Shown here one piece after another: positions 38,330 through 46,207 of a stretch of DNA of 64,000 bases. The first letter of the stretch is position 1. Each line of letters begins with the position of its first letter. Position numbers and translations under genes: made by a program. The notes under the pieces are model-generated. The model was not told where the DNA came from. It did not search any database and worked only from the letters and a program-made list of their open reading frames with translations. The stretch comes from Flavobacterium sp. CFS9 (GTDB lineage: Bacteria; Bacteroidota; Bacteroidia; Flavobacteriales; Flavobacteriaceae): the NCBI RefSeq assembly GCF_041154745.1, contig NZ_AP031573.1, forward strand, positions 3,286,001 to 3,350,000. Reading direction: 5' to 3'.

Positions 38330-38542
38330 TTAAATGTTATCACCATATTCCATAGCGGTTAGACGGCTTTCGATAAAATTAATACCTTCAATATTGTTTA
38401 ATAATTCCCGAGGTGGATGCTTATCTGTGAAGAAATTGGGAGTGTCTAGCCATCTATCAAAATCTCCTTTGCTGTCAAAAAGAGATTCTGCGTGCTGATA
38501 TAAAGCATCTATTGCCTTAGTAATTAATTTTTCTGATTCCAT
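38330..38542 (-). CDS. Xre/MbcA/ParS-type antitoxin, toxin-binding domain only
   Basis: A 70-aa protein. FDRWLDTPNFFTDKHPPRELLNNIEG, then LTAMEYGDNI, matches the C-terminal toxin-binding domain (DUF2384) of Xre-family antitoxins that pair with RES NAD-degrading toxins. The family's N-terminal HTH is missing, and no RES toxin follows; downstream is element A. It may be a stand-alone short version or a truncated remnant. It lies in the 360 bp between element A and the Tn7-like left end. Confidence 0.65.
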   Translation of the reverse strand: MESEKLITKAIDALYQHAESLFDSKGDFDRWLDTPNFFTDKHPPRELLNNIEGINFIESRLTAMEYGDNI

Positions 38543-38641
38543 TATATTGGTGCAAAAGTGCTATTTAAAGTTAGATTTTGAAATGATTAAAATAGTTTAA
38601 GTTGTTGATTATAAATGTAGTAATATTTTACTCAGTGAAGG

Positions 38642-38672
38642 TGTGAATTAAAATAATAAATGAGAATGCATT
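38642..38672 (+). repeat. Left terminal inverted repeat of the Tn7-like element
   Basis: TGTGAATTA, 9 bp, ATGAGAAT, then GCATT. The pattern and spacing equal those of the right end. Confidence 0.8.
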
Positions 38673-38737
38673 TATATGTGTTTTAAAGTAATATTTAAAA
38701 TGTCAAAAAAGCAAATTTTATGATTTTCCATAAAACA

Positions 38738-39526
38738 TTATTGGGCTTCCCATATTATACTAAAAGCTAGGTTTTTATGAGGAATACAGTGTTCTTTAAA
38801 CTTTCTTTGGCTATTTCTATCATTAACATATTCAAACCAATCCATTGGCCAAACATCTTCTGAACTTGCAGGAATTCTGTTTTTGTAAAAATATTCACCC
38901 ATTACAGAATCTTCAGGGATTTTAGAGCTGTACAATAAATATTGAAAAGGAAAATCTTTACTGCAGTGCTTCCATTTTATTTTCCCATTTTCTCCAAAGA
39001 CGATCATAATTGGATGATTTCCTAGATCTGCAAATCGTATCGCAGTTGCCGTGATACTGGTATGAAATAACTCTGACAAGGTTTTTATAATTGAAAAATC
39101 AAATTTTTTTCTCAGAACGTACTTTTTAAATCTTTCTTCTGGCATTAATAGACATGAAGCAAAATAGTCTGCTTCACTTTCTATTCTAAAGTGAGTATTT
39201 TCATTATTTTTTGAAGGATGTGGTGATAATAGCCCTTTTTTTAGTCCAACTCTATGATTGTCAATAAAGTAATGGCCGAGTTCGTGAGCTATACTAAAGC
39301 GTGATCTGAAGCTTCCTGGCTGATTGCCTTTAAATATATTTATATGTATAAAAAACTGAGAATCATCGTAAATTGTCATTCCGTCAAAAGCATCGCCATA
39401 ATTATCATAGTACAGCTCCAAATCTTCTTCCGAAATAATACGCTCTAAAGGAGTTATGATTTCAGGATAGTCTAAAGCTATAGTTTCAGCTAAATCTTTA
39501 ATTCCAAGTAAAGAACTAGTCTTCAT
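38738..39526 (-). CDS. ImmA/IrrE-family metallopeptidase
   Basis: A 262-aa protein started at MKTSSLLG (39526). The zinc motif HELGH is at residues 81-85, and ESEADYFASCLLMPEE (Glu118) gives the third ligand; this is the ImmA/IrrE (M78) peptidase core. The C-terminal 100 residues form a winged-helix-like and additional region. Members cleave repressors or other regulators after DNA damage or phage signals. Its start codon overlaps the stop of the 111-aa gene by 11 bases, and that gene overlaps the sigma-like gene, so the three are co-translated. It is divergent from the Pycsar operon, a position where CBASS systems carry the CapP peptidase. Confidence 0.85.
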   Translation of the reverse strand: MKTSSLLGIKDLAETIALDYPEIITPLERIISEEDLELYYDNYGDAFDGMTIYDDSQFFIHINIFKGNQPGSFRSRFSIAHELGHYFIDNHRVGLKKGLLSPHPSKNNENTHFRIESEADYFASCLLMPEERFKKYVLRKKFDFSIIKTLSELFHTSITATAIRFADLGNHPIMIVFGENGKIKWKHCSKDFPFQYLLYSSKIPEDSVMGEYFYKNRIPASSEDVWPMDWFEYVNDRNSQRKFKEHCIPHKNLAFSIIWEAQ

Positions 39527-39851
39527 TATCTCGCTTTTTTCGGTGCTTTTCATACATTTTGTCAATAATATCCTTTGATAAATTTTCATTACCATTTCTG
39601 GCGGCCATCTTTAAATCATTTATTTCGGAGGTACTATAATTATTAAGCTGAATGACCGATTTTTTTATTATCTTATTATTTATGATTGAGTTTACATCAA
39701 TATGGACTTCTTTTAATTTAAAATCAAAGTCAGCATAAACAATATTGAATATATCTAATTGAGCTTCGCTAACTGGATAAAGAAACCCCAGCGCTCCTAG
39801 ATGATAGTCTAGATTTTCTAAATTAATTATTGGGTTATTATTTTCTTGCAT
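39516..39851 (-). CDS. Small protein linking sigma-like factor and IrrE protease
   Basis: A 111-aa soluble protein; the N-terminal half has hydrophobic strands (LDYHLGALGFLYPVSEAQLD), the C-terminal third is a charged helix (NDLKMAARNGNENLSKDIID). I recognise no family. It overlaps the upstream gene by 14 bases and the downstream gene by 11. The place between a sigma-like factor and a protease suggests an anti-sigma or protease substrate, but this is inference only. Confidence 0.6.
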   Translation of the reverse strand: MQENNNPIINLENLDYHLGALGFLYPVSEAQLDIFNIVYADFDFKLKEVHIDVNSIINNKIIKKSVIQLNNYSTSEINDLKMAARNGNENLSKDIIDKMYEKHRKKRDNED

Positions 39852-40524
39852 GACTTTCGTTTAAATATTTTTGAACATGAAGATTTGCATCTCTTTTATA
39901 GATTCTTATAGTTACAGGAACAAGCTCTAGAGTCTCCTGGAGTTTTTTACTGATTGATCGCGGTATATTTTTCCCCTCTCTTTCATATGCTTTGTAGGTC
40001 AGATAAATAATCTTGTGTTTTTCAGTTAGTCCTAAAAAAGCACCATCCATTATTTGCAGTTTTTTGCGTAATATTTTTTTATCTTCTATATCGTCACTAT
40101 CGCACAATTTTTCAGTTAGATCATCTAAATTGGTAATTATTTCTAAAGCTTCTTCTTCATTTGGATCTGCACATGTTGTTGCATGCTCAAATTTTAGTAT
40201 TTGTGTATACATTATAGGATAAAGCCATAATAAAATCCCTTTATCAATGCTTTTACCTTTTAATTTTTCTACATTAAATGTGGGATACTTCCATACACGT
40301 GCAAAGGCACAATGTGCAACATCCAAGGCAACAATTTCATTGTAACCAAATTTTGAGCAGTATACTTCCGCCTTTTGAAGTATATCTTTTTCAAAACGTC
40401 TGCAAAATTCTGCAAAAGCTAGTTCAGCTTCCTTTGGATATTCTGCTTTAAAAGAAATATAATCCAGTAATTCAGAACTGCATATTTTCTCGAAATCTAT
40501 TGTATCATTTAGTGTGGTTTCCAT
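39838..40524 (-). CDS. Sigma-70-like factor next to the Pycsar operon
   Basis: A 228-aa protein. Residues 35-110 read as a region-2-like helical block (ELAFAEFCRRFEKDILQKAE to VWKYPTF) and residues 160-222 as a region-4-like HTH (FLGLTEKHKIIYLTYKAYER, then VPVTIRIYKRDANLHVQKYL). This is the ECF-type sigma layout, though region 2 is weak and the protein could be another two-domain DNA-binding regulator. It is the first gene of a three-gene overlapping unit and faces the Pycsar operon across a 119-bp region with two inverted repeats. Confidence 0.65.
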   Translation of the reverse strand: METTLNDTIDFEKICSSELLDYISFKAEYPKEAELAFAEFCRRFEKDILQKAEVYCSKFGYNEIVALDVAHCAFARVWKYPTFNVEKLKGKSIDKGILLWLYPIMYTQILKFEHATTCADPNEEEALEIITNLDDLTEKLCDSDDIEDKKILRKKLQIMDGAFLGLTEKHKIIYLTYKAYEREGKNIPRSISKKLQETLELVPVTIRIYKRDANLHVQKYLNESHARK

Positions 40525-40557
40525 CTATATACCTGAAAGCGTTAGTAACGGATTTGG

Positions 40558-40601
40558 TATATGAGTGAGGGACTCATATATCAAATCAAATATATGATTT
40601 G
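40558..40601. promoter_or_regulatory. Two inverted repeats in the sigma/Pycsar divergent promoter
   Basis: TATATGAGT (40558-40566) and ACTCATATA (40572-40580) form a perfect 9-bp inverted repeat with a 5-bp spacer. CAAATC (40582-40587) and GATTTG (40596-40601) form a second one. On the minus strand TATATTTG (40594-40587) is a -7 box for the sigma-like gene and overlaps the second repeat. They are candidate operators or sigma-recognition sites. Confidence 0.55.
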
Positions 40602-40643
40602 TAAGTTAAATATTAAGACAACTTAAAAACAATTTAAATAAAA

Positions 40644-41144
40644 ATGAAAGAAAAAATAGAACATGTGAAATTTATAATTAATCGTTTTGATACCTACATG
40701 GAAAGTACCCAAACTAAAAGCAATCTATATCTTGCGCTAAATACAGCCATACTTGGAGGTATTATTACTTTGGCTGCTTCCAGTAAACCTCAAGACGTTA
40801 CTTCTTTTTCAGTATTTGTATTAGGAAGCATAGCATTTCTTGCTGTCGCAAGTATTACAATAACACTTATTGCCATTACTCCTTATTTAGTAAGCGCGTC
40901 AGAAAAGAGCGAGTCGGTTATTTTTTTTCAGGATGTAAGGAACACCACGTTTGATGAATATGTGGATAGAATTAAGGATATGTCAGATAAGAATTTCCTA
41001 AAGGATCTTTCTTGCCAGGCATATAGTTTAGCAGGAGGGCTACAATCAAAATATAAAAAACTTTTTTATGCCGGAAGATTAATCATAATTGAATTTATTC
41101 TTCTATTAGTTTATGCAATAACACTAGTAACGAACATTATATAA
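40644..41144 (+). CDS. pycTM: Pycsar membrane effector (PycTM-like)
   Basis: A 166-aa protein with three predicted membrane helices: about 24-46 (LYLALNTAILGGIITLAAS), 52-82 (VFVLGSIAFLAVASITITLI) and 143-165 (IIIEFILLLVYAITLVTNII). The first helix is preceded by YMESTQTKS, matching the Pycsar effector domain family, where this segment senses cyclic pyrimidine nucleotides. In that system cUMP or cCMP triggers membrane damage and cell death after phage infection. It is the first gene of the operon; the cyclase starts 3 bp after its stop. Confidence 0.82.
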   Translation: MKEKIEHVKFIINRFDTYMESTQTKSNLYLALNTAILGGIITLAASSKPQDVTSFSVFVLGSIAFLAVASITITLIAITPYLVSASEKSESVIFFQDVRNTTFDEYVDRIKDMSDKNFLKDLSCQAYSLAGGLQSKYKKLFYAGRLIIIEFILLLVYAITLVTNII

Positions 41145-41147
41145 TTT

Positions 41148-42155
41148 ATGGAACCATTTTTAGAATATCAAAACATTATCGAGAAAGCTCTTAACAGAAA
41201 CGAGATTCGCAAGAGCTTAAATGAATCAATTACATTTTCAGACCAATCCAGAGCTGCAGTTTTAGGGAAATATACCATGAGTGATTATATCTCAAATCGG
41301 TCACAATTATCTCTTTCAACCGATTTAGCAGCAATTGCAAAAAATATGGGCGCAATTCCCCGAAGTAATCAAGTAATCGGCCATCATCCGGACTTTATGT
41401 ATTTAAAAGGGACATCTAATACTGAGAAACATTATATTATTTCATCATTTATTGATATAAAGGGGTCGACCAATCTTTTTAAGAAATATGATGAGGAAAC
41501 CAATATGATCATTACCAACACTATTCAGTTGGCGGCCATAAATGTTTGTCAGGTTTTTGGAGGATTTGTCCAAAGAATACAGGGAGATGGGTTGTTTGTT
41601 TATTTTGGAGGTAAAAATATCGATAAGAATAAAGCAACTCAGCATTGTCTTACAGCTCTTAGTTTGTTTAGTTATTTTGTAAAAAATGACTTAAAAAGAA
41701 TATTTGAACAACACGGAATTGAAAGGATATATACAAAGATCGGAATTGATTTCGGAAATGACGATAAGGTGTTATGGGGCGTTGCTGGTACAGATCAGAC
41801 CAGTGAAATTGCTACCTATAGTTTACATACCAGTTTAGCAGCTAAAATGCAGGCTTATGCAGGTAGTAATGAGATAATTGTGGGACAAAATGTAAAAGAT
41901 AAAGCGCAATTTGAGGATAAATTTTATTCTGTTGTAGTGGAGAAACGTTATATATTTTCCGATCCTGAAAATAGCTTTTTTTATACTCAGTATGTTTTTG
42001 ACTGGATTAAATATCTTAAATCATCCCCATATATAGCGACATCAGTTTCAGGTGATATTACAATTAAGCCTCAGATATCAAATGTTCCAAATATTGCTTT
42101 TTTAAGAGAAGCAGTTGGAGAAAACAAACCATATGCAAAGATCAAAAATAGATAA
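41148..42155 (+). CDS. pycC: Class III nucleotidyl cyclase, Pycsar cyclase (PycC)
   Basis: A 335-aa protein. The cyclase domain covers about 95-250, with the two metal-binding aspartates in FIDIKGSTNLF (Asp103) and QGDGLFVYF (Asp147). GVAGTDQTSEIATYSLHTS provides the late ribose/transition-state segment. Residues 1-90 form an N-terminal helical region, and the C-terminal tail (about 265-335) is unique. Pairing with a PycTM effector identifies it as a Pycsar pyrimidine cyclase; whether it makes cCMP or cUMP cannot be decided here. Its end overlaps the next gene by 23 bases. Confidence 0.87.
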   Translation: MEPFLEYQNIIEKALNRNEIRKSLNESITFSDQSRAAVLGKYTMSDYISNRSQLSLSTDLAAIAKNMGAIPRSNQVIGHHPDFMYLKGTSNTEKHYIISSFIDIKGSTNLFKKYDEETNMIITNTIQLAAINVCQVFGGFVQRIQGDGLFVYFGGKNIDKNKATQHCLTALSLFSYFVKNDLKRIFEQHGIERIYTKIGIDFGNDDKVLWGVAGTDQTSEIATYSLHTSLAAKMQAYAGSNEIIVGQNVKDKAQFEDKFYSVVVEKRYIFSDPENSFFYTQYVFDWIKYLKSSPYIATSVSGDITIKPQISNVPNIAFLREAVGENKPYAKIKNR

Positions 42156-42807
42156 CGATTTAGAAGAGGTTCTGGAAATGTTTCCGAAAATGAAGCTAAC
42201 AGTAGAGAATAAGTTTAAAGTTCTTTCCGGGGAAGTGGACATATTTGACAGCGCAAATATTTATGTGGAAAGTTTCAATATAAAAGTAATAGTTCCGCCA
42301 AGATATCCGTATCAGTTTCCCCGACTATTTGAAATAGGAAATAAATTTGAACATGTTCCAGACAGGCATGTAAGTGAAGACGGATCTTGTTGTGTATGCT
42401 CACTCCAGGAAGAAAATTTGGTAGCTCAAAGAGGAATGACTATAAAGAATTTTTTTCTAAAGTATGTTTTACCTTATCTGGCTAATCAATTGTATTTTGA
42501 TTCTCAGGGCAGGTGGGCAAATGGAGATTTTGATCATGGAGATATGGGAATTTTTCAGTATTACAGTGAACTTTTAAAATTAGGAAATGTTACTGAGGTT
42601 ATCGAGTTTTTAGCTCTTTTTAATGTCACAAAACTTTATAGAAATGATGTTTGTTTTTGTGGTAGTGGTAAAAAGCTTAAGAGATGTCATGAGGATGCTT
42701 ATCAAGTGTTTAAAGGCTTATCAAAAAAAAGAAGAGAAACTGATTTGTTTGAATTACGGAGTTTAGTCAAAAAAATGAGTAAGAAAATAAAAGAAGAAGA
42801 ATTATAA
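42133..42807 (+). CDS. E2-like ubiquitin-conjugation-fold protein with SEC-C zinc tail
   Basis: A 224-aa protein started at ATG 42133. Residues 22-92 carry an E2 core pattern: FNIKVIVPPRYPYQFPRLFE (the YP..P turn of E2 enzymes), then RHVSEDGSCCVCS with a candidate catalytic Cys (86, 87 or 89). Residues 174-186 form a SEC-C-like zinc motif, CFCGSGKKLKRCH. No E1 or ubiquitin-like gene is adjacent. In short type II CBASS an E2-only protein conjugates the signalling enzyme; the same role here for the Pycsar cyclase is inference. The 23-bp overlap with the cyclase gene supports a joint function. Confidence 0.75.
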   Translation: MQRSKIDNDLEEVLEMFPKMKLTVENKFKVLSGEVDIFDSANIYVESFNIKVIVPPRYPYQFPRLFEIGNKFEHVPDRHVSEDGSCCVCSLQEENLVAQRGMTIKNFFLKYVLPYLANQLYFDSQGRWANGDFDHGDMGIFQYYSELLKLGNVTEVIEFLALFNVTKLYRNDVCFCGSGKKLKRCHEDAYQVFKGLSKKRRETDLFELRSLVKKMSKKIKEEEL

Positions 42808-42825
42808 AATTTTAATATATATACG

Positions 42826-43071
42826 ATGCCAAATTATCAAGTTACTCGGAAAAAAGGGCAGGAGGGATGGAATGTTCGAAAAGCAAATGGACAAAGAGCA
42901 TCAGCAATTACATCTACACAAAAGGAGGATGAAAAATTAGCTAAGCAATTTTTAGCAAATTCAGGAGGTTGAGAGGTAAAAATTCACAGGCCAAATGCAG
43001 GGCCAATTAGGGACAGTGATACAGTAAAGCCTGGTAATGATCCGGCATTAAGCAAGGATATAAAGTATTAA
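42826..43071 (+). pseudogene. DUF2188-like small gene with an in-frame TGA
   Basis: The frame starts ATG at 42826 (MPNYQVTRKKGQEGWNVRKA), reaches TGA at 42970-42972 (codon 49), then continues open to TAA at 43069-43071. After the stop comes EVKIHRPNAGPIRDSDT, which is the second half of a DUF2188 domain (W-x-V, then xxQxEA, then EVxIHxxxGxI). So one base change splits an 81-aa protein. The first 48 residues might still be made. It begins 18 bp after the E2-like gene and is the last gene of the Pycsar operon. DUF2188 function is unknown. Confidence 0.72.
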
Positions 43072-43109
43072 GAATAACTGAGTGATTAGATTTACTAATC
43101 ATTCAGTTA

Positions 43110-43604
43110 TCACCATTTCCCGGATTTTTTAAAATATTCAATTCCTTTGAAAGCTGCAATTTTTGCTTTTTCAAGATTTTCAAATACTTTACTGCCAGTT
43201 GTTCTGTCAATCATGACCTTAAATTTTCGTGTAAATTTGTCTTTAAATATTACTAGTATATGATTTTCAATTTTTAAATAAAAATTGCCTTTTTGACTTA
43301 ATTTCCACTTTCGATTATGCCAGTTTTTTAATCGATTAGCTCTATTTCTTAATTCCTTTTCTCTTTTTCCAGGATTGTAATAATCATTGGTCATATTTTC
43401 AGCACAGACACAACCTACACGAAATTCATCTTCAACTTCAGGGTGTTCTACAAGATGTACGTATCTTATTTTCTCGTTTCCACACATCATACAAGTTTCA
43501 TAATCGGTATCGTCTTCCGATTCGCCATCTTGTCTTACATCAATTACATCGTTTAAACTCCAGCCTTTATGTGGAATACCTTGTTGTTTCCAATGATTTG
43601 TCAT
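43110..43604 (-). CDS. Conserved cysteine-rich protein of unknown function
   Basis: A 164-aa basic protein. IPHKGWSLNDVIDV near the start is followed by CMMCGNEKIRYVHLVEHPEV and VGCVCAENM, giving four cysteines that could bind zinc. I recall this layout (HKGW, CxxC, IRYVH, GCVCA) from a widespread family of unannotated bacterial proteins. It is convergent with the Pycsar operon and sits between it and the recombinase. Role unknown. Confidence 0.7.
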   Translation of the reverse strand: MTNHWKQQGIPHKGWSLNDVIDVRQDGESEDDTDYETCMMCGNEKIRYVHLVEHPEVEDEFRVGCVCAENMTNDYYNPGKREKELRNRANRLKNWHNRKWKLSQKGNFYLKIENHILVIFKDKFTRKFKVMIDRTTGSKVFENLEKAKIAAFKGIEYFKKSGKW

Positions 43605-43644
43605 AATCTGAATTAAAATATTTAATAAAATGCTATTATATTGA

Positions 43645-44247
43645 TCAATCTTTATTTAGTTTTCTTTTAATTTTTTGAACCGTATTCTTCGAGCAGTCTG
43701 TAAGTTTTGCTATTTCCAATAAAGTTGGAGGGTTTTTTCTCTTTAAATAAGAAACTACATTTGGATATTTTTCAAGGAATTTTTCTGTTGATTCAGAAGT
43801 ATTTTTTATTCTACCTTTATATATACCTTTCGCTTTTGCTATAGCAATACCTTCACGCTGTCTTTCTAAAATAGAATCTCTTTCCATTTCGCTAATATTA
43901 GCCAACACACTTACAATTAATTTAAAAGTTGGATTTTCTTTCCTATTTGTTAAACTTTCCAATCCTAAGTTGTCAACTTTTAAGCAAATATTCATTGAGT
44001 GTAATTGCTCAATAGTTTGCAGTACATCTAATGTATTCCTGTCTAATCGATCAATACTTGATATACTTACATAGTTAATTTTCTTTTCAATAATATCTTT
44101 CATTAATTTAAGAGCTTCCGGTCTTTTTGAAAATGGGATTGAGCCACTTACTTTGTCAATGTAAATTCCTTCATCTGGATATTGTTTTACAATCTGTCTT
44201 TCAGTTTTTTGATTTAATGTTGATACTCTAACATAACGTGCTTTCAT
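43645..44247 (-). CDS. Serine recombinase (resolvase/invertase family)
   Basis: A 200-aa protein of standard resolvase size. The N-terminal catalytic domain starts ARYVRVSTLNQKTERQ, with the nucleophile Ser in RVS and the arginine set in SSIDRLDRNTLDV; AEMERDSILERQREGIAIAK-type sequence (SEMERDSILERQ) is the helix E signature. The C-terminal HTH is TLLEIAKLTDCSKNTVQKIK. It may resolve cointegrates or flip DNA of the Tn7-like element. A frameshifted relative lies at 61274-61872. Confidence 0.88.
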   Translation of the reverse strand: MKARYVRVSTLNQKTERQIVKQYPDEGIYIDKVSGSIPFSKRPEALKLMKDIIEKKINYVSISSIDRLDRNTLDVLQTIEQLHSMNICLKVDNLGLESLTNRKENPTFKLIVSVLANISEMERDSILERQREGIAIAKAKGIYKGRIKNTSESTEKFLEKYPNVVSYLKRKNPPTLLEIAKLTDCSKNTVQKIKRKLNKD

Positions 44248-44452
44248 TTTTGTCTTAATTAGACCAAATTTAGGGTAGGTATATTTGGTATGTGTTTACT
44301 CCAATAATTCTGTAACATAAAAATACAAAATCTAGATTAATATTAGATTATAATCTAAAAATGGTGTTAGTTAAATTTGTAATATTTTTACGACTATAAA
44401 AAAAATATTCTCATATTTGTTTGTAATAAAAACGCAATACTTAAGAATAAAT

Positions 44453-46207
44453 ATGATTGAGGATAAACAACTTAAAGAAATTGCTAAATACATAAATGGA
44501 AAGAGCTTTAAGTATTGGATCTTGATTTCTTATAGAAGGTCTGTACAGGGAACACAAACTTTTAAAGAAGCAGTATTAATTAATATTGAGAAATTGAATT
44601 ATCTTAAGGATAATATTTTTAGAAAAGATAATCCTAGAATAATTCTAGAAATAGAAGAAATAAGAACAGTGAATTTTCCACTAGGATCAATTTTTGATTG
44701 CTCAGGGAATTTATTAATGGTACCAATTGAAAGTTCAATTAAAAATTATGTCTATAAAAACAGTATTTTAATAGATCCATATAACGATTTTGTTCAACCT
44801 TTTGACAAGGATGAAATTTTTGATACAGAGTTTATTCATGGAGTACCCTGTTATTATAAAAAAAGAGAGGAAAAAAACACGATATTTATTATACCTGTAC
44901 ATGTAATTTTAGACTTTTTCTTTTATACCGATACTTATACAACAAATATTTTGGTAAATAATTTTTCAGCTGTAGAAAAATTAGAAAAGATTATTCCAAA
45001 TATTTTATTATATCCAAGTACTCTTATTAATCAGGACTCAGCAAAAAAAATAGGAAAATATTTTTTTACAAAATATAACGATGGATATCGAGCTTTAAAG
45101 AGAATTCATGCGCATGAAAAAGAATGGTTAAATCAGGCTAAAAACAATTTAGATCGCAAAGCATATATAACCACAAATTTGCCATTTGGAATAAAAACAT
45201 ACTTATCTGTAATTGGAATTTACTTAACTGATAAAGATTCAAAAGATAAATTTTTTTTAGTGTTTGCAATTGAAGAGGCAAAACCGGTAGATGAAAGAAA
45301 ACCCTTTTTTGAGCAAGATGAAATATTTTATCTTGATTTAAATGACAAGAGGAGTACGGGTTTAAGAGATGAGAAAGAGGTTGTACAACGTGATCGGAGT
45401 GTAAATCGAATAATTAAAGAAAATTACGAAGAGAATGAGGAATTGTCAAATGATTCAGTTAATAATTCATTGCCACTAGTGACGAATGAAACAATTAAAA
45501 ATAATAAATTTAGTATTGCCCCGGAATTTAAAAAACTAGATAGAATTGACCAGTTAAAAAAGTATATTACAAATAAAACTGTTTTAAAGGAAAATAATAA
45601 AGTAGGATTTAATTACACTGAGGAAAGTAGTCTTAGTGACACTGCTAGATATCAGGCCATTGAAAGTAAAACTGAATCTTTATTTTTTAGAGTTTTTTTT
45701 AAGGCTATAGAATTCTTAAAAAATGAAGGCTATACTGCTAGCTATTTACTGCTTGATAATAAAGGCTTAAATCCTAGATTGACTATCGTTCCATCTGGAG
45801 TAAAAGTTAGAAAAAACCTTATGTCTTTAGTAGCTAGTATTTGTCAAATTGAAATAGGCGGATATAATTACACTGTTATTGAAGCGGGAGAAAATCACTA
45901 TATAGGAATGTTTGCTTGTACAAATAATTATAAGTTTAATTCAATTTGTGAAATTAGAATCAAAGATTTTTTAGAAAAGGTTATTAATAAACATAATTAT
46001 AATTGGTCTAAAGTAAATGAAAAAGAAAATTCTAATTTTCAGAAAGAAAGTAATATAAAAATACTCAGACCGATAGAGCATGAGAGAAAGAAATGTGAAT
46101 TACTTCGTAAAGGTGAAGAAAAAAAGACGGAAAATGAAATCATTGATTTTTTGGCAGCTAGACTTGCAGGAAAAATAAAAAAAAGAATTCTAAATGATAT
46201 TAAGTAA
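44453..46207 (+). CDS. Tn7-like accessory protein, possible TnsE-like target selector
   Basis: A 584-aa protein started at ATG 44453. The N-terminal 250 residues include IFIIPVHVILDFFFYTD; the middle is low-complexity and acidic; the C-terminal 180 residues (from RYQAIESKTESLFFRVFFK) form a compact mixed domain. I cannot assign a family firmly. Its size, two-domain layout and place beside tniQ in a TnsABC element make a TnsE-like protein, which directs Tn7 to replicating DNA and plasmids, the best guess. Unlike in Tn7 it is convergent with tniQ, overlapping it by 8 bases. Confidence 0.45.
   Translation: MIEDKQLKEIAKYINGKSFKYWILISYRRSVQGTQTFKEAVLINIEKLNYLKDNIFRKDNPRIILEIEEIRTVNFPLGSIFDCSGNLLMVPIESSIKNYVYKNSILIDPYNDFVQPFDKDEIFDTEFIHGVPCYYKKREEKNTIFIIPVHVILDFFFYTDTYTTNILVNNFSAVEKLEKIIPNILLYPSTLINQDSAKKIGKYFFTKYNDGYRALKRIHAHEKEWLNQAKNNLDRKAYITTNLPFGIKTYLSVIGIYLTDKDSKDKFFLVFAIEEAKPVDERKPFFEQDEIFYLDLNDKRSTGLRDEKEVVQRDRSVNRIIKENYEENEELSNDSVNNSLPLVTNETIKNNKFSIAPEFKKLDRIDQLKKYITNKTVLKENNKVGFNYTEESSLSDTARYQAIESKTESLFFRVFFKAIEFLKNEGYTASYLLLDNKGLNPRLTIVPSGVKVRKNLMSLVASICQIEIGGYNYTVIEAGENHYIGMFACTNNYKFNSICEIRIKDFLEKVINKHNYNWSKVNEKENSNFQKESNIKILRPIEHERKKCELLRKGEEKKTENEIIDFLAARLAGKIKKRILNDIK

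Noticed and set aside
42133..42807. The third Pycsar gene as a plain SEC-C metal-binding protein
   Set aside because: The N-terminal 90 residues show the E2-type YP..P turn and a Cys in the expected place, so SEC-C is only the tail.
44401..44420. TATTCTCATATTTG near the 584-aa gene as a further transposon end
   Set aside because: It has the same orientation as the right end rather than inverted, and no TGT terminus; more likely promoter sequence or chance.
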